Assembly (NCBI RefSeq): GCF_910591885.1
Contig: NC_063274.1
Location: 9,963,725-10,027,724, forward strand
Direction: 5' to 3'
Origin: Bombus terrestris
Taxonomy: Eukaryota > Arthropoda > Insecta > Hymenoptera > Apidae
Length of the DNA: 64,000 bases
The notes beneath the pieces were generated by a model. That model saw only the letters and a program-made list of their open reading frames with translations, did no database searches and was not told the DNA's origin. The number at the start of each line of letters is the position of its first letter. The first letter of the stretch is position 1. The position numbers and the translations under genes were made by a program. This document shows positions 51,101-62,385 of this stretch, piece after piece.

Positions 51101-54100
51101 CGGCTAACTATCGTCAGGTTGCTGCTCTTTATTGATGTCAGAGAACAAGGGGAACAGTTACAAGGGTGAAAGTTACGACAGGAATTTGACAGTAATGCGA
51201 TTATTAGTTAAAATGTTAGTGATAATATTACATTATTTGTAATTCAACGTTCGTCGTTCTCATTGATAAGATAAAGTGTGATTATCCGAGTATTCGCAAT
51301 CGTGATTAATACGCTTCTTCTGGTTTGACAGTGATGGATCATTGGTGTTTATCCAGAGAACAGTAAGGTTTTCGGTGGTTGCTTTTTGTTTGTTCCCTAT
51401 ACAATCCATTTTCATTGGAGTGGCTGTTGATTACAAGCTTGCTAATAAACAAAGAATTACTAATAAAGAAGCTTTATCATCGCGTTGATCCTTAATCATT
51501 CATAGACGAACAATTAAGATCTCAGTCTTGGAAAAAATTCTTACTTTCATTGCAAAAGTTCATACGATTATTCTATTGCGTAAATTTGTCTCCACGATAA
51601 AAGTAACAATTCTCTTCAGATTCTTGCATTATACCTAAAGTTTAATAGCGAGTCGTGTCTCTTCACGATTATTCTTCGTAGCAGTGAAAAATAGTAACCA
51701 ACTCCGAAACAAAGCGCTTTAACACAAAAGATCCACGACCAACATGTAAATTAATTACTATATACATCCTGATTTCTCGCTGTCGCTGGTGAATTGTACT
51801 TTCTGAACTTTAAGCAAACGTAACCTATACTCTCCGAAGAAACGTGCAAAGAAAAGGACACGACCGAACGAACGCGTTCGAAGAATATTCTCGTCGAGCC
51901 AACAGGATTTTACTGTGACGGCATCGTGTAAACGGCGAACGTAACCGCGGGAACATCGGACGTCTCGTTTCTCGGTCGGCTAAAGCGAACCGTTCGCTTT
52001 AGCGAGACATTACTCGCGCCGTAGTCCAAGATTGCGTACGGATTGTAGGATGGACTCGTTATACGCTCGATGCACCTTTATGGCCGCATCAATTCGAACG
52101 TAACGTTCTAGAATAATAATGTTCGCGGAACTTAACGTATGTGTACTTGAACGCGTTGTTCGTACGAGATGATTCGTTTCCTTTGTTTACCTTCAACCTG
52201 AAAAACGGAATGCATACGATTTTTAGAAAAATAGTCAAACAGTGAACAGAAGCATGTTTTTTTATTAGAACTGTGTTCTTTCATTTTCTTTTTATTTCTT
52301 TATAATGTAGTCATTATTGATGCTGTAAATATATACAGAAATAATCTGTAGAATATGTTTAACGCGTCAAAGTGCGATAAATAAATTACTTCCACAAGTA
52401 GGTATGTACCTACTTATGAAACAGTAACTGGATTAATCTTAAAATAATTGACGTATGTGTAAGTGGTTCTTGTATAATATTTGGTGAATTTTAAATTTTC
52501 TCTAATTTGTTTAAATATCATTCTCACAGTATCCAACTATTATATCTAATGATATTTCTAATAACTTACTTCTAATAAAACTTTCAAGAATTCCTCACTT
52601 TGCTAAAAATTCTTCGAGATGAATGATCGTCATAGTTTCTCCATGTAACAATAGAGGCTTCGATGTAAATGGAACAAATGAATTCCTCTGTATACCTCAG
52701 ACGCGACTGTTGGGACACATTTGTCTAGAAGTGTCATAAATACAATCGCTTACGCGTCGTGTCTATCTCCTAGCGGTTGCTGTAACCTATCCATCTTGTC
52801 GATGCTTGCTCGACACTGAGAGGGTATCAAAGTGACCGCGAGCACGTCGAATAGACGCGAGCGAGTGCTTTGCTTGATGTACGATCGCGAACGCAGCGTG
52901 TCGCATTGCTCTTGCCCTTTGACGTGCAATAACACTGCTCGATCGCTACAACAAAATGCGTGTAATACCGTAGTCTCGTTAACTGCCTCGATTTAATGGC
53001 AAAGTCCCCATACCCTTTTTATTTGTGTACTATTATGAGTACTATATATATAATAATAATACGATGCATTAGGCTTTCGTGCATCTATACATTTTGTTTA
53101 TTGTGAAATGAATTTATCGTTTTTCTTATTGAAAATCTATTATTTCGAACGATGCAACGATGACGCGTGGAAAGTATAGCGCGATGTTAATTATATTTTT
53201 TATTCTCACACAATAATGATACAGAGTTCTAAGGTACGAATCTAAGTCAAAAAATGTTCGAAATACTTTTCCTAAAAATTTATATTGTTCGAAGAACGAA
53301 ATAAGAAATTACGAAAAATATAAGTCAGTATAAAATAGCAAGCGAAATCATTCATCATCGTGGAAAAATATTCCGAACTTGTAAAATATGTAATAGTACA
53401 TAGAAATGTCTACAAATCATTTCAGAGTAAAGTAAATAACGTAAGTGGTATACAGTTAAGTCATTTGCAGCAGCGGTCGTTGTAGGATAGTTTAAACGTT
53501 TTGGCAAAGTTTGTAGATAGGCTAAATATTGTATATCAGCAACACACCAGTCTCTGGCGGCTTCATCGCGATCCTGAGGACGCTAATGTCCGATGCAGGT
53601 GACTTAATGCACTTTTAACTTTTGGCTTTAGCACGAGGTAGCTTGAATACTCGGTACATATTAAGAATTGCGATTTATTATAACAACATCGTACTACCGC
53701 ACAGCTATTCTACTTGTTCGAGACGTTTAACGAGTCTGGAATAAACAGAATAATCTACAAATATTTTGTGCAAATCATATGAAATATAACAGATATTTAT
53801 GCGAATCATTTTCATTACTTTTAAGAATTGAATTCTTCTTTAATTTGGGTCGTACATTTAACACGTAATAATCTGTAATTTCATATATATAGTGAAACTC
53901 CACAAATACAATGAAAATCAACATTTTCCGGAAAATTTTCCACATAACCGTCTCTATTCGAATAAAACAAAGTCGTTGCTCAATTAGAACCAGAATCCTC
54001 TCAAACGTAATACGAGAACCTAGTATTCTCATGAGCTACAATTTAATATCTGCCGCGAGCAATTTGCGAGATCCTATGTTTGTAGGTTCGTTATAACAGC

Positions 54101-54531
54101 CCGGATAATACCGGCAAGCAAATCTGTTCTCCTTTCCGGCCGTGACTTCAGCGTAGTTCGAAAGCTCCCGCGACAGCTAACGAAGAAACGTCCCTCGACG
54201 GCTCGACAGGACGCCTCGACGGATCGCGAACTTGAAGGAAGTCGTAAATTAACCGTCGTCCGCTATACTCGCGTTTGTTGGCGCGCTACCGAGCGTAAGA
54301 CGCGGCAATGTCTCGACGAAATTGCACCGGTACGGCCAAAGCATCGCCAAACAATGCACTCGGATGTCCAAAGATGGATAGTTACGAGCTGAATGGTCCT
54401 CGACGAGTCTTTGGATGTATACGCTACACGTGGAACGCGGGAAACGCGAAGGATAATTCCTCTGCAACGGTGAATACGAGGTTCCTTGCGAATTTTTAGG
54501 CGCGTGCGAGACCAACGATATTTCTGAGAAT
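42185..54531. other. Non-coding stretch, no gene recognised
   Basis: CpG-rich islands lie at 42,400-43,560, 43,850-44,450, 45,220-45,640, 47,000-47,350, 47,780-48,270, 51,800-52,060 and 54,100-54,500, with AT-rich DNA between. The best frames are 167 codons (minus, 46,993-47,496), 143 codons (plus, 45,233-45,664) and 114 codons (plus, 48,163-48,507). None has a domain I know and all show the chance-frame pattern. A pyrimidine-rich patch lies at 45,580-45,620 and a 17-base T run at 50,213-50,229. Confidence 0.5.
52396..52415. repeat. 9-bp perfect hairpin
   Basis: AAGTAGGTA and TACCTACTT are perfect complements separated by TG, and a few more pairs extend the stem outward with mismatches. It is too short for a microRNA precursor, and no T-run terminator follows. 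Confidence 0.8.
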
Positions 54532-54720
54532 AGCAAGCGTAAGATTTTTCGTATTTCGAAGCACACACGAGTCAAAGGAAATTTTTGAAATAGGTGGATA
54601 TGAGATTTCCCGAGTTTAAAAGTATATAGAGCAAGCGTAGTGTATGAAAGTAGCGAGTATAAGATTTTTCATATTCCAAGGCACACTCGAGACAATGGAA
54701 ACTTTTGGAAACAGAATGGA
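54532..54720. repeat. Diverged 120-base tandem duplication
   Basis: Bases 54,541-54,590 align without gaps to 54,661-54,710 with 41 of 50 identical. The match extends upstream to 54,531/54,651 at 7 of 10. Shared words include AAGATTTTTC, GCACAC and GGAAA. The constant offset of 120 bases marks an old tandem duplication. After 54,600 the copies need a gap and then drift apart. Confidence 0.7.
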
Positions 54721-57700
54721 CGTTGAATTCGTTGAACATTGAAACATATAGTGAAGAAGTCGAGAAGCATTGAAAATTTTCAAAGGAGTGGGTATGAAAG
54801 ACCTTTCGCTACTCTCATTCTTAGACACTTACGCTTATTAGGATTAAAAAATTTTTTTAAGTAAAATTCTCGGTGGTGTTTTATCGGGTTTGTATCTTGT
54901 TCTTTACGAAGAATTTTAATAACGCGCTAATAATACGGTATTGCGTAATGAATATCTCTGAACCAGAAGTATCAGCACGTTCTTTGAGACCTTACGAAGT
55001 AACAGATAGAATTATCTTTATAACTTTAAGAGATCTATGGAACTCGAGAATTTCGAAAGCTTTGTAAATACAGATTTTATGGTTAATCCTTTGGAACTTT
55101 CGAGTCTCGAGATCTCCGGTCTTTGAAGTTGTATCATAGTTTATTGTATTTGCGAAAGGCAGCGTTACCAATACTGTCTTGCCAATCTACAAGTGTAAAT
55201 GTATATATTTACCGCAAAGTCTTTTTATGCAGATGATGCATACACTTGAGCTCCTTAACTCCAGTTCGTGTCTTACTGCAGTTGTAATTGATACGCTTTT
55301 ACCAGCGATTTATTTATTGCAGCAGTTGAAGTAACCAATGTTTATGATACACTGAGATAGTGGATCGATCTGTGCCTTGCAATTAAACTGCCCACACTTC
55401 TCATTGTATAAATACATCATTATATAAAAAACAGCTGCAACATTCGCATTCCAAGTTGCATTTCTTACGGATCAACGTGATACAATTATTGACATTTGTA
55501 CACCACTAGAAAATCTTTATTTTAAAGAAACGTGTTTTTCGTATTTATAAAAGAACTGTCGCCTTTTATTTGCCTTTATTATATGTTGCGTTTCCTTAAG
55601 TTGTTAAAAAGATTGCGTCGAAAAGTTTGATGATTTTTAGTCTGAGAGAAGCATGAACGTATTAAGAGTCACAAAGCTTAACGGTGCTGGTAATTTTTGC
55701 TCGCATATAAACACTTCCGGAAGTAATGACTTAATATAACGTTCAATTGGAGAATATCCGTGAAACCTTAAAGTGATAATAAAAATGGGTAAAATAGTAT
55801 ATGTACCGTTTCCGCCAACAGGTTATAGTGATCTTCCAGGCAATAAGGAAGAATCTCGAGTTTGGTGCCGGATGGAAATTTATTGCTGGCAATAGCCAAT
55901 AAACATGAACAAGTAATTTAACCGTTTACACGTAACTGTGCTTAACATACACACCCGTAGTAGTCGCATAAAAATAAAACGATTCATCATGCTGCAATAA
56001 AAGGTACGTGTATTTCATTTCGAAGCAGTAAACGTGGGAAATAATGATTTAAAAAGTTTTATACGTTCATACGAAATAATTTTCTTTCGCCATTGTTCGA
56101 TCTCGCTTAAATACCGTATTTCCTATCGTGGCACACAACGACCACCGATAAATATTAATTTAATATTCATAAATGAACCGCATCCGCCGACCCACAATTA
56201 ATAAACCATTTTGGTATTTCCTGTTGACGTTGCTTTCACCATCGATCAGTTGCTTATTTTTCAATTAATCTTCCACCAATTCTCAATACTTTGCGCTCGA
56301 TATACATTCATTTATTTAATCCATCGATGATTCTTCTAAAAAGAACGTCACAGAGTGTTATTTCCCTCAATGCTTTCATTACATTACCTCGTTGATATAT
56401 AGAAGCGCTTATTAATTTGCACGAACGGGGAAATAAAAGGTCCGGTATAAATGAATGGGATTTGAGAGAGACGATATTAATATGGATATGGAAACTTTTT
56501 ATATTTTTCAAACATTTGAAAAATTCGCGTCCTCTACTAAACTTGATATTCAATCATTATTTTAATATACATCATCATTTTATTTCGTATTTAGACTGTA
56601 TTTAGACAACCGTAAGAATCTTTGGTTTCTACAAACACCAAATCTCTGATGCTAGATTGCTCGTCTTGATCGATCTAAAAAGTTAGCGTGCAAGTTCTTG
56701 GACAATTCACTGATGAATTACATTACACATAACACAACGGAATGTCTTCGCAGCAGCGCTTTATTGTTTTAGCTGACGGAAGTCGATTGAACTCGCGCGT
56801 CGAAAGGAAGAGCTTTGTCGCCCAGACAAATAATGGGAATCCGTGGGTGTCTCACGCCGGCACATGTATTCCATGGTGAACACTGGCGAAGTTGTCGCGT
56901 TACGGACGATAATTCGCTTAGCTGTCGCGACCCAGTCGCCTGTTCTCATAATGAAATTCCGTTCGAATCCACGGTGGCCCCAGGCTGACGCGTTTTGCTT
57001 ATGGTTTAAAATCAAAGGTACTACCAGCCATCGAGTACGGTCTCGCCGGAGACAATAAACCAGAAACTCGAGCAAAACGTCCCGGCTTTAACTGCTCCGT
57101 GCAGACAATACAGCCGGGAAAACCAAGACGACCGTGAAACGCGAAGTATGTACATTTTCGTTTCTTCCTTCTTTTCCAGATTATGGTCCACAGGATTTAC
57201 GTACTGATTCGTCGTTGCAGAAAATGTTATTCCCATTATTGAAGTAAACGTTAATAGAACGTATAACGAGTGATGGATTTCACGTGTTCTAACATTTTTG
57301 CGCAATAATGAACGTTTATTCGTTTCGTACGTAGGCGAGATTAATATTTTGATTTCAATAGAAGTAAAATGCATACGTAGTAGGAAATATTAGTCGGTTA
57401 TTTATCGTTATGGATTTACGTATTTCGTAATATCCATTGCATAATCGCAAAGGCAAATTGGAAAGACCTTTTGATATCGACATACAAAGTTAAGAAAAAT
57501 AAGACTAACGATATGGCAATGATGAGTAATTAAAATTATTAAACGTATACATCCTATTGTTAAAGATTACGGAGCTCTATAATTTAAAATTCTTACAAAA
57601 TCAGCGATACAATATTTTTCGAATATTGCTACGCCAGAAAAGAAATAACAAGCGTCCTGAAACTTTGAACGTTAGTGTAGATTGTAGACGGAGTAGAGTG

Positions 57701-57960
57701 AGCTGTTGGAGAACGATCAGCACGCAAGAGCGCTACGTTTACGAATTCTTTGTTCAGGAATACGGCTACGCCTGGGGCGCATAAATTCCCAGAGGAATTC
57801 GCGAGGGTCGACGTATTGGAAAGCAGCATGAAAAGTAATATCGAAAGAAGAAGATATCTCGTTTGAGTTATAGCCATGCGGAATCGGGGCTACGCTTCGC
57901 GACGACTATCGTTTTAATAAAACGCAGTTTCGCGATCCGGTCGGCGTGTTCGTCGGTTCT
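54721..57960. other. Non-coding stretch, no gene recognised
   Basis: Mostly AT-rich (54,840-56,700), with a CpG-richer patch at 56,750-57,130 where frames of 71 to 117 codons overlap on both strands. None is recognisable. No RNA gene or mobile element was seen. Confidence 0.55.
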
Positions 57961-58200
57961 TTAAAGGGGATGAAACGAAAGGAAAAAAGTTGCGCCACGG
58001 GGGATGGCGGGGTAAAAAATGAAAGAGCAAAGGAGTGGAAGAGAGACAGAAAGTAGAAAAAAGGCCGTGTAACCGCGGGCCACGCGGGCGAAAAAGAAAG
58101 GAAGCAAATAAGGAGAAACGGACTGGAGAAAAGTTAGAAAGAGGAAAAAAGACAGTGGGACGGGCAGAGAAAACGGGCGAGTAGGATGAAAGAGGCCAGG
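57961..58200. repeat. Purine-rich strand, 240 bases
   Basis: By direct count 193 of 240 plus-strand bases are A or G (80%), with many GAAAG, GGAGAA and AAAAGA words. Shorter purine-rich stretches continue at 58,400-58,460. The minus strand therefore reads as a proline, serine, leucine and phenylalanine-rich frame of 102 codons, which I take as an artefact. Polypurine tracts can form triplex structure or lie in promoter-proximal DNA, but nothing here shows a function. Confidence 0.8.
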
Positions 58201-61200
58201 CCAAGCTCGCTAACTTGAACAATATCTCTCAAGATGCCGTGCCGCCCGGAGATCTAGGCTCGAAACTTCCTGGGTACGCGCATCTCGCTGCCAGCCAGCG
58301 AGAGACCGAGTTTTCTACGTCGGAGAGAAACTTTCACATATTCCATTCACGAGCAGCGTTTTAGATCGGTGCTTAAAGAGAAAAACCGCCGACGGGGGGT
58401 AAAACGAAGCTCGAAGGGAGAGAGAAAGAGAAAGATAGAGACAGGAAGATTTCCGAGAGAGACGGCCGTGACTGTCTGCCTGTCCGCTTTTCAAACTTCC
58501 CGTTTCTCTGACCCATTCAAAGCGGTGGTAAACGATCCAAGAGATGCCGAAACGACTCGAACTCGTAAATAAATTACGGTGGAACGCGCGAAACCTCTCC
58601 GTTGACGGCCTTTCAATTCTTCATTCGATTCCCTTGGCCCCGAAGGAACGCTCCGAGTTCTCTTCAAGGGGATGAAATTACTACCCCTGCCGTGCGGCTA
58701 TGACTCTCTTTCGGGCTGTTTCGCGTTCGACGCGAGAATCGCCCGCTTTCACGGTGATTTCGCTCACCGCGTAAAGTCCGAAAGGTAATCCTCCTTGTTG
58801 TTCGTAAAAGTTTTATTTCAACGTCGTCGAGTACCCTGTGCGCAGATTCTAACTCTCTCACAAACAGCGAGCTTTATTTAACGCGTCAAACGACCGCTAC
58901 CGGTCGTAAACTTGGCGAACGATCGACATATGCTCCCCTGGCAAACCGTCGACGCGCTTTTTGGTCCGTAGACTCCGCGACACGATACATGCGAACGTGA
59001 ACGACGCTCTGTTATGTCTGTCGCGGCACTTTTTCGTTGCTTTCTGAAACAGCATAGAGTGGAATGGCCTTATTCTTCTACTGGAATCCAGGCAAGAGGT
59101 TATTTCCGGGTTTAAAAGCATGATTCTTTAAGCTGTTGTAAGATGTTTGAAGTTTGAACAAATACATAAGAATGGTCCTTAACTTTCTTGTACTGGATGA
59201 ACAAAGTAGACTTTGAATGAGTTTTGATATTGAGCAATAATTTCGAGTAACGTTGAAAGTGTTTGCGCTCGATATCTTTTTGTATTTTTTTTATTCGGCC
59301 AACCATATATGAAATGTACTTCAACTTTTATTTTGTGGTTTCTTTTCTATTACCAATCGCAAATATCTATCGCAAACAATGATATCACGTTAAGCTAATT
59401 TAAGATGTTTACACTGGCATACCTACAATTTGTCGATGCTCTCTGGTAACTTGTACAATTATCGTCCAAACTTCAAGAGTTCTAATTTATGTTGTCAATA
59501 TTGATATACGGTATCTACTAACGTTACGAAACAGTTTCGAATGTACCTTTTTCTTTACACCCACTCGAGCGGTTCGAAGGAATTTACGTTTGTTTTTAGC
59601 CGGGTATTGCGGATTCGAAGGTGTAGGCCACGGTATATTTGTACTTTTCAAATTGAGATCCCGTTACAGTCGAAAAGTTTCCTGCTTGAAAAGTACGAAA
59701 GTCCCTTTATTACCTCTCTACTTTGCCTCGACATCCTCCTTTGCCATCTTTCTTGCATCGCATCAGACCACTTGACTCGAAGACGCTCCACACAGTCGTC
59801 AGAGTTTCGTATTACTATTCGCATCGTTTTTCTCATGTATTCGTAGAAGCTCCCACCTCTGGAACGCGCAAATCCAGTGAATAAATTGCGCAATCATGTC
59901 GTCGACCGAGACAAAAAACTGCTTCAGGAATCGTTTTCATCTCTGCCGTTTTCATATTCTCTCCAACTTTTGTCTCAGAGGGATTTTCTTTTATAATTTA
60001 CGTAACATTTAGATTACCTCTGATATGTAATATCTGAAATATCGTTATCTGTAACGTAACGTGACATTAATAATTTTCTGTTGTAATTATCAACTATTTA
60101 ATCGATGTTATAAAAAATGTATCAATTAATTTAATTTACTTGTATAATTCCAGTAATGGTAAAATATTATAATATTTTATAATAATATATTATATAATAA
60201 TCGTAATACTTTAATATTAACATACGATTGAAGATTACAGAGGAAAAACGTAATAAGTACGTCTTTATGTTTTGTTAAAATTATTTTGCTGTACAAAATA
60301 AGAAACGTGACTTGTCATGTATTTTTGTGTCTGCGACTGTTAAAGATAATGTAAGGCATAGCAGTATGAATATTTTAGTGCAACTAATAATTAGCACACA
60401 ATTCAAGAACAATTTCATTCCTTCCGATTTTAAAAATTCCATAAACTTTTTAATTACGAGGAAACGTTGCAAACTTAAGCTTAGTTGAGAAAGGAACTTG
60501 CAATCTCCATTGTCAGGCACAGAGTGCCTATGCAAGTGTAACGCGTTCGAGTAACGCTAACGAGGGACACCGGCCGAATTCAATTGGCTGCGAAACTTTC
60601 GTCGTTTCCGCGTGGAGTTTCGACCCGTGGTGTATTTAAAGGAATCGGATTTATAATCCATTATACGGCCAGTGACAAAAGTGGCGTCGCGGAACGAAGT
60701 TTCCGAGGAAACTGCTCGATTCATAACCGGTCGACGCGAATACGCGGCGAGCGTCCGCGCCACTTCCAGCCCCGAAGTTCAGGGTGAAGTTAAGCGGGCG
60801 TAGCTTTATTGAAATTTCATCTTGGTGGCTGACACGAACCCCCGACTCTTCTCGTTCTCGTTCTCAGCCCGCGGGCTAGTTGCAAATAGTCTCGTTTCAT
60901 CTACATTAGTTCATCCGGCTCCGTGTCTTTGAATCATCTGAAATCTGAAATCAGTGTCGGGTTGAGCGCCACTACTTTCATCCTAGAGGCTGTCATAAAA
61001 TTAGCTTCGCGATGTTCTACTATGTTTCGAAAGATTTTACATTTACTTGGATATAATATCCATTTTATTTGGTTATTTTCTCTATCATAAAGAAACTATC
61101 AAATCTACTCTTTTATAATTGCTGTATTTTAATTAGTCCTACTTTAACTAGTTTTTGATGCAACATACAATACAGTATAGCCTTTCTAAACAACTTTGCA

Positions 61201-62260
61201 ACGAAAAGGCGAGTTTACTTTGAAGTGTTTAAACGATATGTAGCGTAAGAAATGAAAAATTTCACAGAGGATTTATTATGTAGTAAGTTGTTATTCAGCC
61301 TTGTGTTCGGTAGGTCACAAAAAAGCTTGTTAAACGGAACACTTTTTGTGTAAATTTACTGTTGACAAATATTCCAAGATATTCCAAAAAAAAAGGATAT
61401 CCAAAGAGATAAAACATGAAAAACCAAAAAAAGAGAGAAAGATAGCTGGGTTAAGCTATAAAAAGATTCTTAAGAAATTATTAATATAAGAATTCGTAGA
61501 TTACTTTTGAAATCGAACAACAATCAAATTGACGAAAGAAGTGCATACCGAACGATAACAAAGTATCCAACCTGTATCGCGGAATCTACAGCTTAACGTT
61601 CTTGATCGATCAATTGATTTCAACTCGTCTATAGCTCGAAGCGCCACGTCTGGATCGAGAAGTCCGGTTCGTGCTGGAATTCGATGAACTAGACTCGTCC
61701 GTGTGACAACGCGCGTTGGATCGCGCGCGTGGATCACCCACGCTTCTCGCGCATAAGGGCAGAGCGACGGGTGTAAAACGGGCATCACGTCGGTCCGTTC
61801 GTTCTCGAGATCGTTAAGCCTGACCCCCCGGCGAGCGAACGTTAGCTACGGAGAAAGAGAAACGAGCCTCGACTACCGGACGTGCAGGTCGGGCGACGTC
61901 GTTAGCGATCCACCGCTTGCACACCGACCAGATATCGAGGCTTCCCGCGAGATCGCCGTCTCACCGTATTCGAGTGTGACCGCTTTCGCTTTCTAGAAAG
62001 AAAACCTTTCGTTTTTACGTAACAGACGTTGTTACTTTATTAATGTCCGCTTTTTTAGAACGAATCCGTGGGAGGATAGTATTTTCGTTTTATTAACAGA
62101 TTCTGTAAGCCACCTGTTACTCGCAATATGCATCAAGATCATCGATCTGTTGTTCGAGATCGATATTTTTAGTATATCTATATAGTATTCACTGAACCAT
62201 GCATCTTTCTGCTCTTGGCTTCTTGACTTCGTTCCTTGACGATCATTCGTTTCTACTGTG
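58201..62260. other. Non-coding stretch, no gene recognised
   Basis: CpG-rich at 58,200-59,000, 60,540-60,960 and 61,650-61,990, and AT-rich between. A perfect 16-bp AT palindrome (AAATATTATAATATTT) at 60,162-60,177 opens a run of AT inverted repeats ending near 60,200. Frames reach at most 101 codons and overlap on both strands. No RNA gene was recognised. Confidence 0.55.
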
Positions 62261-62298
62261 GCGGCACTCGACAAGCCAAATAACGCCACTCGACACTG

Positions 62299-62374
62299 AC
62301 GGACATGGCAGCGCAGTTGTTAGCGCCTTAGGTTTCGAACGTTCGGAACCCGGGTTCGATTCCCGGCGCCCGTG
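62299..62374 (+). tRNA. tRNA-like pseudogene or SINE head
   Basis: The T arm is perfect: CCGGG, loop TTCGATT, CCCGG (62,350-62,366). It contains a full pol III B box GGTTCGATTCC at 62,353-62,363. A D-arm-like hairpin GCGC/GCGC spans 62,311-62,326, with A-box-like sequence starting at TGGC (62,306). The total length of 76 and the 23 bases from position 26 to the T arm fit a tRNA. The acceptor arms ACGGACA and CGCCCGT pair at only 5 of 7, the spacer before the D arm is too long, and the anticodon stem does not pair. If the loop is TTTCGAA, the anticodon position would read TCG (Arg), but this is weak. TTTTT follows at 62,381, as for a pol III terminator. A decayed tRNA or a tRNA-derived SINE head is more likely than a working tRNA. 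Confidence 0.55.
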
Positions 62375-62380
62375 ATCCAA

Positions 62381-62385
62381 TTTTT
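62381..62385 (+). terminator. Pol III T5 terminator
   Basis: Five T residues begin 7 bases after the tRNA-like body, at the usual distance for a tRNA gene trailer. They support the reading that this is, or recently was, a complete pol III unit. No SINE body or poly-A tail is seen between the tRNA-like part and the T run. Confidence 0.4.

Noticed and set aside
52380..52425. microRNA precursor around the AAGTAGGTA/TACCTACTT hairpin
   Set aside because: The stem has only about 14 pairs with a two-base loop, which is far from a 60 to 100-base precursor fold, and it matches no microRNA I know.
57914..58222. 102-codon minus-strand frame rich in Pro, Ser, Leu and Phe
   Set aside because: It is simply the translation of the pyrimidine complement of the purine-rich tract.
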